Part shown: positions 14,357 to 20,622 of the stretch, one piece after another | Layout of the letters: every line of letters starts with the position of its first letter | How positions within the stretch are numbered: position 1 is the first letter of the stretch | Assembly (NCBI GenBank): GCA_027056215.1 | Contig: JALULO010000266.1 | Location: forward strand, 1 to 20,622 | Length of the DNA: 20,622 nucleotides | Direction of reading: 5' to 3' | Source of the DNA: Campylobacterales bacterium | Lineage (GTDB): Bacteria > Campylobacterota > Campylobacteria > Campylobacterales > QNZT01 | The notes under the pieces: generated by a model | Told to the model about the DNA's origin: nothing | What the model saw: the letters and a program-made list of their open reading frames with translations, nothing else | Database searches by the model: none | Program-made: the position numbers and the translations under genes

Positions 14357-14905
14357 TTAAAATTTATACTCGGCACCAAAAGTTAGGTGATCGATATCAT
14401 CTTCAAATTTGGTATAGTTTGTGTAGATTTTATAATTTTTACTCACATCATATGCTAGTCCAATACCACCACTCACTGCTAAATCTTTTTTATTGGTTCC
14501 AACAGCCATAAGAGATTCATCATTTGTATGAATTCCTAAAGTGGATTTAATACTTTCATAAACGAGACCAATCCTTGGCTTAATGCTTAATTTATTGATT
14601 TTCCAAATATATGCACCATATAAACCAAGTGACCAAAAATCTATATCATGCGTTTGACCATTAAACTTTGCTTCAGGTTTACTCACACTAACAGCACCTT
14701 CAACTTCGATAGACATATCACTATAAATATCTTTCCCAGCATTAAGTACTAATGCAGCGCCTTGATCAAATTTATCATTTTTAACATCTTGTAATGCTAA
14801 TCCTACGCTAACATAGTCAATATAACTTTCCTGATTATTTTGACCAGCGTACATAGTTATGTTAAATATTAAACTAATAATGAATGCGGTGATTAATTTA
14901 GTCAT
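14357..14905 (-). CDS. Small outer-membrane beta-barrel protein
   Basis: A 182-aa protein with a Sec signal (residues 1 to about 20, ending M-Y-A) preceded by AAGGAGT. The mature part alternates polar and apolar residues in about eight strands and ends in E-Y-K-F, with the C-terminal Phe typical of proteins assembled by the BAM machinery. It resembles the eight-stranded opacity/OmpW-like barrels in size. No specific family motif is visible, so transport or adhesion roles cannot be assigned. It is monocistronic and convergent with galU. A palindrome lies between its -10 and ribosome site. Confidence 0.75.
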   Translation of the reverse strand: MTKLITAFIISLIFNITMYAGQNNQESYIDYVSVGLALQDVKNDKFDQGAALVLNAGKDIYSDMSIEVEGAVSVSKPEAKFNGQTHDIDFWSLGLYGAYIWKINKLSIKPRIGLVYESIKSTLGIHTNDESLMAVGTNKKDLAVSGGIGLAYDVSKNYKIYTNYTKFEDDIDHLTFGAEYKF

Positions 14906-14917
14906 AACAAACTCCTT

Positions 14918-14939
14918 TAAGTATCTAATACTTATTATA
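14918..14939 (-). promoter_or_regulatory. Promoter and palindrome of the outer-membrane gene
   Basis: On the minus strand a TATAAT (14939-14934) is followed by TAAGTAT-N3-ATACTTA (14918-14934), a perfect 7-bp-arm palindrome near the expected transcription start. It could be an operator or a 5' hairpin in the mRNA. Confidence 0.4.
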
Positions 14940-15017
14940 TATAAATAAGTTTAAAACAATATTTAATATGAGCATAATTCGGTTATCTTAAACATTCTAA
15001 ATGCTAATATATATTTA

Positions 15018-15031
15018 GTTATAATTATAAC
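15018..15031 (+). promoter_or_regulatory. Probable ridA promoter with palindrome
   Basis: GTTATAATTATAAC is a perfect 14-bp palindrome that contains a TATAAT (15020-15025) about 36 bases before the ridA start. In AT-rich DNA this can be chance. Confidence 0.35.
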
Positions 15032-15060
15032 ATATAAAATCTGTATAAAAGGATATCAAG

Positions 15061-15453
15061 ATGAAGATTGTTACTACCAATAATGCTCCTGCTGCTATAG
15101 GACCATATTCACAGGCGATTAAAGCAGGTGGATTAATTTTTACATCGGGACAAATTCCGTTAACGCCTGATGGAAAATTGGTTGACGGGGATATCCATGA
15201 TCAAACCAGACAAATTTTAATCAATTTAAACCATGTATTAGAAGCTGCAGGTAGTTCTTTGCAGCAAATTGTTAAAACAACTATCTATTTGACAGATATG
15301 GATGATTTTATTGCTGTTAATACAGTATATGCTGAATTTTTTGCTGGGTCATTTCCTGCGAGAAGTACTGTATCGGTCAAGTGTTTACCAAAAAATGTAA
15401 ATATTGAGATAGACGCAATTGCCTTGGCTAGTGATCAGGAATATCATTTTTAA
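15061..15453 (+). CDS. ridA: RidA family enamine/imine deaminase
   Basis: A 130-aa YjgF/YER057c/UK114 protein that hydrolyses reactive 2-aminoacrylate and related imines released by PLP enzymes. Family residues are seen: G-P-Y-S-Q-A (14-19), F-T-S-G-Q (27-31), the substrate-carboxylate Arg101 in P-A-R-S-T-V, Cys108, and Glu116 in V-N-I-E-I-D. It forms trimers in the cytosol. The length is normal and AAAGGA precedes the start. It is followed by rplU, which has its own promoter, so the pairing is probably incidental. Confidence 0.93.
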   Translation: MKIVTTNNAPAAIGPYSQAIKAGGLIFTSGQIPLTPDGKLVDGDIHDQTRQILINLNHVLEAAGSSLQQIVKTTIYLTDMDDFIAVNTVYAEFFAGSFPARSTVSVKCLPKNVNIEIDAIALASDQEYHF

Positions 15454-15476
15454 TCAATTTTTAATAATCTGTTGGG

Positions 15477-15482
15477 TATAAT
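15477..15482 (+). promoter_or_regulatory. rplU promoter -10
   Basis: A consensus TATAAT between ridA and rplU, 31 bases before the rplU ATG, showing that rplU is transcribed independently. Confidence 0.55.
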
Positions 15483-15513
15483 CGCCGTTCAAAATTTTAA
15501 ACAAGGACATACA

Positions 15514-15822
15514 ATGTATGCTATCATCAAATGCGGCGGAAAGCAGTATAAAGTTCAAGAGGGAGATTATTTAAATCTCGATAAACTTGGCGCTTCCCCG
15601 AAAGAGAAAATCACTCTTACAGAAGTTCTGGCTGTTAATGGCGGTGAACTTAAGATAGGTACACCTTTTGTAGAAGGTGCTAAAGTTGAGTTAGAAGTAG
15701 TGGCGGAGGGTAAAGACAAAAAAGTCATTATCTATAAAAAGAGAAGAAGAAAAGATTCTAAACTGAAAAAAGGTTTTAGAAGAGAATATACAAGAGTCAA
15801 AGTGACTGCTATTTCTGCTTAA
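15514..15822 (+). CDS. rplU: 50S ribosomal protein L21
   Basis: A 102-aa ribosomal protein that binds 23S rRNA. ATG 15514 is chosen because [12 protein letters not shown] is the standard L21 N-terminus, AAGGA lies upstream, and a start at 15472 would fall before the -10 box. The C-terminal Y-K-K-R-R-R-K-D-S (about 71-79) and G-F-R-R-E-Y-T (about 86-92) are family hallmarks. Unusually, rpmA (L27), which follows rplU in most bacteria, is absent: a strong terminator comes directly after the stop. Confidence 0.95.
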   Translation: MYAIIKCGGKQYKVQEGDYLNLDKLGASPKEKITLTEVLAVNGGELKIGTPFVEGAKVELEVVAEGKDKKVIIYKKRRRKDSKLKKGFRREYTRVKVTAISA

Positions 15823-15845
15823 TTTTTAGTATTTTAACAATAATT

Positions 15846-15885
15846 AAAAAAGGGGCTTGAAGATTTTTCTTCAAGCCCCTTTTTT
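15846..15885. terminator. Strong bidirectional terminator between rplU and the peroxiredoxin gene
   Basis: A perfect 18-bp stem (15846-15863 with 15868-15885) and TTTT loop. The GC-rich core is flanked by A6 on one side and T6 on the other, giving a U-tract on either strand, as expected between convergent genes. Confidence 0.93.
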
Positions 15886-15926
15886 GTTTTCTATACAGAG
15901 CAGAATTTCTCTGCCCTTGTTTTGTA

Positions 15927-16523
15927 CTATAACTCTTCCGCGTGTTTTGCAAGGTACTCTGCAACACCTTCAGTATCAGCTTTCATCCCTTCATCCCCTT
16001 TATGCCAACCTGCTGCACATACTTCACCATGTTCATCTGTAAACAACATAGCGTCAACCATTCTAAGCATTTCATCTATATTTCTACCAAGTGGAAGATC
16101 ATTGATAACAGCGTGTCTTACGATTTTGTTTTTGTCTATTAAAAAAGAACCTCTTAGTGCAACACTTTTGTTAAAAAGGACATCATATTTTTTAGAGATT
16201 TTTTTGGTAAGATCTGCAACTAATGGATATCTTACTTGACCTATACCACCTTCATTTACCGGTGTATTTTTCCATGCAAAGTGTGAGAATTGGCTATCGA
16301 TTGAACAACCGATTACTTCAATGCCTCTTGCTTTAAACTCATCCAATCTATGATCAAATGCAATGATTTCAGATGGGCAAACAAATGTAAAATCAAGTGG
16401 ATAGAAAAACAGAACGGCTCCATTTTCACCGAGATTATCATAAAGTTCAAAATCATCAACGATTGTATTGTCTCCGAGAACTGTAGTGGCTGTAAAGTTA
16501 GGTGCTTTATTTGTAACTAACAT
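15927..16523 (-). CDS. Typical 2-Cys peroxiredoxin (AhpC/Prx1 type)
   Basis: A 198-aa thiol peroxidase that reduces H2O2 and organic peroxides. Peroxidatic Cys49 sits in D-F-T-F-V-C-P, with the resolving Cys169 in G-E-V-C-A-A-G-W. G-G-I-G (92-95) matches the GGLG motif associated with overoxidation-sensitive Prx1 members. The C-terminal Y-F motif is not seen (the protein ends E-Y-L-A-K-H-A-E-E-L), so sensitivity is uncertain. Length and sequence match the AhpC/TsaA of Helicobacter and Campylobacter, which is reduced by thioredoxin there. AAGGAAT precedes the ATG. It is divergent from metK and has no obvious PerR-type box in the shared region. Confidence 0.94.
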   Translation of the reverse strand: MLVTNKAPNFTATTVLGDNTIVDDFELYDNLGENGAVLFFYPLDFTFVCPSEIIAFDHRLDEFKARGIEVIGCSIDSQFSHFAWKNTPVNEGGIGQVRYPLVADLTKKISKKYDVLFNKSVALRGSFLIDKNKIVRHAVINDLPLGRNIDEMLRMVDAMLFTDEHGEVCAAGWHKGDEGMKADTEGVAEYLAKHAEEL

Positions 16524-16625
16524 AATAGATTCCTTATTGTAAATTTTATTTAAAGAAAAATATTATCTCATATTTGCTTAAAAATTGATAAGATGATGAA
16601 GCTATGTTGTGATACAAGAATTTTT

Positions 16626-16634
16626 TGCTACAAT
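16626..16634 (+). promoter_or_regulatory. metK promoter (extended -10)
   Basis: TTGCTACAAT: an extended -10 with TACAAT at 16629-16634, 38 bases before the metK ATG. No riboswitch-like structure is evident in the short leader. Confidence 0.45.
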
Positions 16635-16672
16635 TATGTCGATTTTATTATAAATATTTTAGGAAACAAATT

Positions 16673-17830
16673 ATGTTAAAAAATTTTTTATTTACAAGTG
16701 AGTCTGTGACGGAGGGTCATCCTGATAAAATGGCAGATCAAATCAGCGATGCTATTTTGGATTATATAATCCAAAGAGACCCAAATGCAAGAGTTGCATG
16801 TGAGACATTACTCTCAAATGGGTTTTGTGTGATTGCAGGGGAGCTAAAAACAACAACGTATGCGCCTATGCAAGACATTGCTCGTGAAGTTGTTCGTGAG
16901 ATTGGATACACAGATGCCCAGTTTGGATTTGACTATAGAAGTGCCGGTGTCTTAAATGGTGTTGGTGAGCAAAGTGTAGATATCAATCAGGGTGTTGATC
17001 AAGCTGATGGTGAGATTGGTGCGGGAGATCAAGGACTTATGTTTGGTTATGCTTGTAAAGAGACAGATGTTTTGATGCCTCTTCCAATCAACATGGCACA
17101 TAAGTTAACGCAAAGTTTAGCTGAAGCACGAAAAAATGGTGTTATCCCATTTTTAAGACCTGATGGTAAAGCACAAGTTAGTATACGTTATGAAAATGGT
17201 TTACCTGTGGAAGTTGATACTATTGTGGTTTCGACACAACATTCACCTGATGTTGATCAAAAAACATTACGCGAAGCTGTTATTGAAGAGATTATCATGA
17301 AAAATATTCCACAAGGGATCAAAGCAGATAACGTTAAATACCATATCAATCCGACTGGAAGATTTGTGATAGGTGGACCTCAAGGAGATGCCGGTTTAAC
17401 GGGTCGTAAGATTATAGTTGATACATATGGTGGAAGTTGTCCTCATGGTGGTGGTGCATTTAGTGGCAAAGATCCATCAAAAGTAGATAGAAGTGCAGCA
17501 TATATGGCAAGATATATTGCTAAAAATTTAGTGGCGGCTGATATATGTGATAAAGCTACGATTCAATTGGCTTATGCGATTGGAGTTGTTGAACCCGTTT
17601 CTATACTTGTTGATACACACAATACTGCAAAAGTAGATGAGCAAAAACTAGAATCATGTGTACGCGAGATTTTTCTATTGACACCTAAAGGGATAATTGA
17701 AAGTCTTGATTTATTAAAGCCTATTTATAAAAAGACTGCTGCCTATGGACATTTTGGTAGAGAACTTGATACGTTTAGTTGGGAAAAAACTGATAAAGTG
17801 TCACAAATCAGAGATTATTTTAATCTGTAA
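16673..17830 (+). CDS. metK: S-adenosylmethionine synthase
   Basis: A 385-aa enzyme that forms S-adenosylmethionine from ATP and methionine. ATG 16673 is chosen because [19 protein letters not shown] is the usual N-terminus and AGGAAA lies upstream; an upstream in-frame ATG at 16625 would lie in the promoter. Catalytic His16 is in [17 protein letters not shown] (116-127) and G-G-G-A-F-S-G-K-D (259-267) are the two family signatures. It is monocistronic. Confidence 0.96.
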   Translation: MLKNFLFTSESVTEGHPDKMADQISDAILDYIIQRDPNARVACETLLSNGFCVIAGELKTTTYAPMQDIAREVVREIGYTDAQFGFDYRSAGVLNGVGEQSVDINQGVDQADGEIGAGDQGLMFGYACKETDVLMPLPINMAHKLTQSLAEARKNGVIPFLRPDGKAQVSIRYENGLPVEVDTIVVSTQHSPDVDQKTLREAVIEEIIMKNIPQGIKADNVKYHINPTGRFVIGGPQGDAGLTGRKIIVDTYGGSCPHGGGAFSGKDPSKVDRSAAYMARYIAKNLVAADICDKATIQLAYAIGVVEPVSILVDTHNTAKVDEQKLESCVREIFLLTPKGIIESLDLLKPIYKKTAAYGHFGRELDTFSWEKTDKVSQIRDYFNL

Positions 17831-17875
17831 CTTATTATAATCTTTTATTTTAGAAATTTTTTATATTTCATATGT

Positions 17876-17881
17876 TATAGT
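17876..17881 (+). promoter_or_regulatory. Candidate ferredoxin promoter -10
   Basis: TATAGT, 34 bases before the ferredoxin ATG, in an AT-rich spacer with no clear terminator after metK. AAGGAGA forms the ribosome site. Confidence 0.35.
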
Positions 17882-17915
17882 TTAAATCAACTTATTTAAG
17901 TGAAGGAGAAAGAAT

Positions 17916-18191
17916 ATGGCAGTAACTATTACAGATACTTGTATTAATTGTGGTGCGTGCATCGATGAATGTCCAGTTGAAGCTATCGTTGATGATGAGG
18001 ATAACCCAACTGGTGAAGAGATATACTATGTATACAGTGACAAATGTGTTGAATGTGTGAGTTATCATGATACACCTGCTTGTGCTGAAGCATGTCCAAC
18101 AGAGGGATGTATTGTATGGGGTGCGTGTGATGACGGTATGACATGTTCAACTGATAGAGGTACGCAAGGCGAACCTGTTATTGAAGATTAA
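17916..18191 (+). CDS. 2[4Fe-4S] ferredoxin (Alvin-type)
   Basis: A 91-aa electron carrier. The first cluster set is C9-x2-C12-x2-C15-x3-C19-P. The second is C44-x2-C47-x8-C56-x3-C60-P; the eight-residue insert between its second and third Cys is characteristic of the Alvin/YfhL group. Cys65 follows in E-G-C. The tail has two more Cys (71 and 77) and is acidic. In Campylobacterota such ferredoxins serve 2-oxoacid oxidoreductases and other low-potential enzymes; the partner here is unknown. It has its own terminator. Confidence 0.93.
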   Translation: MAVTITDTCINCGACIDECPVEAIVDDEDNPTGEEIYYVYSDKCVECVSYHDTPACAEACPTEGCIVWGACDDGMTCSTDRGTQGEPVIED

Positions 18192-18212
18192 TACGATTCA
18201 TTTTATATAAAA

Positions 18213-18258
18213 TGGAGAGCCTATGATAATATCATCGACTCTCCAATCCCCTTTTTTT
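18213..18258 (+). terminator. Terminator after the ferredoxin gene
   Basis: Outer 7-bp arms 18213-18219 and 18239-18245 enclose a second 5-bp pairing (18223-18227 with 18231-18235). A run of seven T follows at 18252-18258. It separates the ferredoxin from ndk. Confidence 0.7.
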
Positions 18259-18288
18259 CCTACTTTCAACTTTATTATAGATTTCATT

Positions 18289-18297
18289 TGATATACT
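18289..18297 (+). promoter_or_regulatory. ndk promoter (extended -10)
   Basis: TGATATACT, an extended -10 with TATACT at 18292-18297, 45 bases before the ndk ATG. It probably drives ndk through fabH. Confidence 0.5.
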
Positions 18298-18342
18298 CTC
18301 AGCCTTTATTTTAAGATTAAAAATAGCTTTGGAGAAAATATT

Positions 18343-18756
18343 ATGGAACAAACACTATCAATCATCAAGCCAGATGCCGTTAAAAAGGGTGTTATCGGAA
18401 AGATAATCGACAGATTTGAGAGCAATGGGCTTCGTATCGCTGCTATGAAAAAAATACAATTAGACGATGCAAAAGCAGGTGGATTTTATGCTGAACATAA
18501 AGAGAGACCATTTTTTGGTGATCTAGTAGCATTTATGACAAGTGGTCCAGTTGTAGTTATGGTTCTTGAAGGTGACAATGCGATTGCTAAGAACAGAGAT
18601 CTTATGGGTGCAACAAATCCAAAAGAAGCAAAAGAGGGAACAATTAGAGCAGATTTTGCTGAGAGTATTGATGCTAATGCCGTACATGGAAGTGATTCGG
18701 CACAAAGTGCGCAAAGAGAAATAAAGTATTTCTTTAGCGATAATGAGGTATTATAA
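18343..18756 (+). CDS. ndk: Nucleoside diphosphate kinase
   Basis: A 137-aa enzyme that transfers the terminal phosphate of ATP to NDPs and dNDPs through a phospho-His intermediate. I-I-K-P-D-A-V (7-13), R-P-F-F (55-58) and catalytic His115 in N-A-V-H-G-S-D-S (112-119) are the family signatures. Length matches bacterial Ndk. TTGGAG precedes the start. It is first in a run continuing to yceD, rpmF, plsX and fabH, a conserved order in Campylobacterota. Confidence 0.96.
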   Translation: MEQTLSIIKPDAVKKGVIGKIIDRFESNGLRIAAMKKIQLDDAKAGGFYAEHKERPFFGDLVAFMTSGPVVVMVLEGDNAIAKNRDLMGATNPKEAKEGTIRADFAESIDANAVHGSDSAQSAQREIKYFFSDNEVL

Positions 18757-18775
18757 GAGATTGTAAAATAATATT

Positions 18776-19132
18776 ATGAAAATAGAGTTTAGAAAAATTT
18801 CTGGCGCAGCTGCTCCATTTGAGATGAATAATGAGTTGTTTTTGTGTCAAGGTAGTTTTAAAAAGCTTTCTCAACGATTAGTTGATCTGAATTTTCATTT
18901 AAAATCGGATATATCGCTTATATGTGATCGCTGTGGTGATTCATATGTAGATCATATTGATGATAAAATGCATCTCAAAGTTTATGATGGAAACTTTGAA
19001 GGTGATGATTTAGATATGATAGAATGTCATGATCATTTTGTTGATTTTGATGCAATCATATCAGGAGAAATAGAAGCAATAAAAAGTGATTATCACTATT
19101 GCAAAAACTGTAAAGAAATACAAGGAGAATAA
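18776..19132 (+). CDS. yceD: YceD/DUF177 family protein
   Basis: A 118-aa protein of the YceD (DUF177) family, which almost always lies just before rpmF; plant and bacterial members are linked to 23S rRNA processing or accumulation. Its position and size fit. Residues C-D-R-C-G-D (about 50-55) and the C-terminal C-K-N-C-K (112-116) give two C-x-x-C pairs that could bind zinc, as is usual in the family. The start is 19 bases after ndk; no strong ribosome site is visible. rpmF starts 2 bases after the stop. Confidence 0.85.
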   Translation: MKIEFRKISGAAAPFEMNNELFLCQGSFKKLSQRLVDLNFHLKSDISLICDRCGDSYVDHIDDKMHLKVYDGNFEGDDLDMIECHDHFVDFDAIISGEIEAIKSDYHYCKNCKEIQGE

Positions 19133-19134
19133 TT

Positions 19135-19287
19135 ATGGCAGTACCTAAGAGACGTGTAAGTAAAACAAGAGCGGCAAAGAGAAGAACACATTATAAATTA
19201 ACTTTACCAAGACCGGTAAAAGATGCTGATGGAACATGGAGAATGCCTCATCGTGTCAACAAAACTACAGGTGAATATAAAGCATAA
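19135..19287 (+). CDS. rpmF: 50S ribosomal protein L32
   Basis: A 50-aa ribosomal protein beginning [12 protein letters not shown], the standard L32 N-terminus, with [12 protein letters not shown] at the end. There are no Cys, so this is a zinc-independent (C-minus) form. AAGGAG lies just before the ATG, inside the end of yceD. It is followed 8 bases later by plsX, the usual rpmF-plsX-fabH arrangement. Confidence 0.95.
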   Translation: MAVPKRRVSKTRAAKRRTHYKLTLPRPVKDADGTWRMPHRVNKTTGEYKA

Positions 19288-19295
19288 GTTTAACG

Positions 19296-20294
19296 ATGTA
19301 TAAAATAGCAATAGATGCAATGGGTGGTGATTATGGATCATTGCCCAATGTTACAGGAACCATATTAGCATTAAAGAAAAGTAGAAAAAAATTTAATGCT
19401 ATTCTTGTGGGAAATCCAGCAACGTTTACGCATAAAATACCCAGAAAACTTGCCAAGTATATTGATATTGTTGAATGTTTAGATGTTTTTGGGATGGAAG
19501 AAAGTGCGACCGATGTTTTGAAACGTAAAGAATCAACTATTTATAAAGTAGTGGAACTTGTTAAAAATGGTGATGCTCAAGCACTTGTTTCTGCCGGGCA
19601 CAGTGGGGCAACTATGAGTTTAGCGACACTTCGTATAGGTCGTGTTAATGGTGTACAGCGTCCTGCTATCGCAACTTTGATGCCTACAAATACAGGTGGA
19701 AAAAGTTTGGTTTTGGATGTAGGAGCAAATACAGATTGTAAGCCAGAACATTTGTTTCAGTTTGCTATCCTTGGTGAAGCTTATGCAAGAGATGTTTTAA
19801 AAGTTCCAGATCCAAGAGTTGGTCTTTTATCAAATGGTGAAGAAGAGTCAAAAGGTAATGAACTTACAAAAGGTGCATATCAACTATTGCGGCAGATGGA
19901 TGCATTTCAAGGTAATGTTGAGGGTAATGATATCTTCAATAATAGCGTAGATGTTATCGTTTGTGATGGTTTTACTGGAAATATTTTGTTAAAAACAAGT
20001 GAAGGTGTTGCAAGTTCAATTTCAAAGTTGATTAAAATGAATATTAAACGCTCACCTACTGCACTAACAGGTGCTTTATTGATGCGACGAGTGTTTAAGT
20101 TATTAAAAAAACAAACTGATTATGCTGAGTATGGTGGTGCTCCGCTATTGGGTGTCAATAAAGCAACTATTATTTGCCATGGAAAGAGTAATCATATTGC
20201 TATAAAAAATGCAATTTTTCAAGCAATATCTTTTATTGAATCTGATGTAAATCAAGATATCGAAAAAAGTATTGCATCATATAAAATTGATTAA
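19296..20294 (+). CDS. plsX: Phosphate acyltransferase PlsX
   Basis: A 332-aa enzyme that converts acyl-ACP to acyl-phosphate, the donor for PlsY in phospholipid synthesis. The N-terminal I-A-I-D-A-M-G-G-D (4-12) and the mid-protein S-A-G-H-S-G-A-T (98-105) are family signatures, and [11 protein letters not shown] (139-149) is also conserved. Length matches. The start is 8 bases after rpmF without a strong ribosome site, suggesting translational coupling. It is followed by fabH, linking phospholipid and fatty-acid initiation. Confidence 0.95.
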   Translation: MYKIAIDAMGGDYGSLPNVTGTILALKKSRKKFNAILVGNPATFTHKIPRKLAKYIDIVECLDVFGMEESATDVLKRKESTIYKVVELVKNGDAQALVSAGHSGATMSLATLRIGRVNGVQRPAIATLMPTNTGGKSLVLDVGANTDCKPEHLFQFAILGEAYARDVLKVPDPRVGLLSNGEEESKGNELTKGAYQLLRQMDAFQGNVEGNDIFNNSVDVIVCDGFTGNILLKTSEGVASSISKLIKMNIKRSPTALTGALLMRRVFKLLKKQTDYAEYGGAPLLGVNKATIICHGKSNHIAIKNAIFQAISFIESDVNQDIEKSIASYKID

Positions 20295-20308
20295 AAAAAG
20301 GATTTTCA

Positions 20309-20622
20309 TTGTTCGCTTCATTTAAATCTGTTGGTGCTTATGTTCCATCAAAAACATTATCAAATAAAGATTTGGAAAAGATTGTTGATACGACAGATGA
20401 GTGGATCTTGCAGCGTACAGGTATCGCAAATCGGCATATTGCAGATGATAATGAATCAACAAGTGATTTAGCCTATAAAGCAGCAAAACAAGCTATACAA
20501 AGAAGTGGTTTAAAATCTAGTGAAATTGATGCAATTATATGTGCTACAATAACACCTGACTTTTTTTGTATGCCGTCAACTGCGTGTGTTGTGGCAGATA
20601 AACTAGGTATCAAGTATGCAAC
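20309..20622 (+). CDS. fabH: 3-oxoacyl-ACP synthase III (partial, 3' end outside window)
   Basis: The first 104 residues of FabH, which condenses acetyl-CoA with malonyl-ACP to start fatty-acid synthesis. The TTG at 20309 is chosen as start because the encoded [M][12 protein letters not shown] matches the FabH N-terminus, AAAAGGA precedes it, and no other start codon fits. [13 protein letters not shown] is the standard N-terminal signature. The catalytic Cys (normally near residue 112) lies beyond the window edge. Confidence 0.93.
   Translation, partial: MFASFKSVGAYVPSKTLSNKDLEKIVDTTDEWILQRTGIANRHIADDNESTSDLAYKAAKQAIQRSGLKSSEIDAIICATITPDFFCMPSTACVVADKLGIKYA

Noticed and set aside
15018..15031. 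PerR/Fur-type operator before ridA
   Set aside because: The palindrome resembles the TTATAAT half of a PerR box but lacks the central spacer base of the 15-bp consensus, and the AT-rich context makes such palindromes common.

Overview
The window is AT-rich bacterial chromosome and looks like a free-living member of the Campylobacterota (Sulfurovum/Sulfurimonas type). The basis is the ndk-ferredoxin-yceD-rpmF-plsX-fabH neighbourhood, the short single-domain Pgi, the AT-rich -10-dominated promoters (many of them extended TGnTATAAT), and the protein sequences in general. The genus is an inference. No mobile element, CRISPR array, rRNA or tRNA gene was seen.

Region 1 (1-3760) is the most unusual part. 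On the minus strand lie three small Cys-rich lipoproteins (113, 42 and 64 aa) and a DoxX-family membrane protein. The 113- and 64-aa proteins carry tandem C-x-x-G-K-C-G units resembling the EGKCG repeats of HvfA-type copper-binding RiPP precursors, and DoxX (HvfX) proteins are known partners of that pathway. The modifying enzymes (DUF692/MNIO HvfB and its partner HvfC) are not in the window. Divergently transcribed is a Tat-signal gluconate-dehydrogenase-type small subunit plus a GMC flavoprotein that seems to lack the canonical GMC catalytic His and Asn. Three promoters in this region share one architecture, YTACAY-N5-YTACAY-N10-(-10 box), which suggests one OmpR/PhoB-type response regulator controls both the Cys-rich proteins and the oxidoreductase.

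Region 2 (3766-5834) is a divergent pair: a YeiH-family putative sulfate/sulfite exporter and a YeiE-like LysR regulator. An exact T-N11-A LysR operator lies between them.

Region 3 (5869-14349) is a tightly packed, translationally coupled operon: lipoprotein, dapE, pgi, HAD phosphatase (gpgP/mpgP type), class II glycerate kinase, GT81 glucosyl-3-phosphoglycerate synthase, GH13_18 phosphorylase and galU, closed by a strong terminator. Together galU, gpgS and gpgP would make the compatible solute glucosylglycerate from glucose-1-phosphate and 3-phosphoglycerate. The phosphorylase and glycerate kinase would recycle it to glucose-1-phosphate and phosphoglycerate. The operon thus encodes a closed synthesis/salvage loop.

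Region 4 (14357-16523) holds a small outer-membrane beta-barrel protein, ridA, rplU (without its usual partner rpmA) and a typical 2-Cys peroxiredoxin.

Region 5 (16626-20622) is housekeeping: metK, a 2[4Fe-4S] ferredoxin, ndk, yceD (DUF177), rpmF (50 aa), plsX and the 5' part of fabH, which runs off the window. No gap without a gene exceeds about 155 bases; the gaps hold the promoters and terminators listed.
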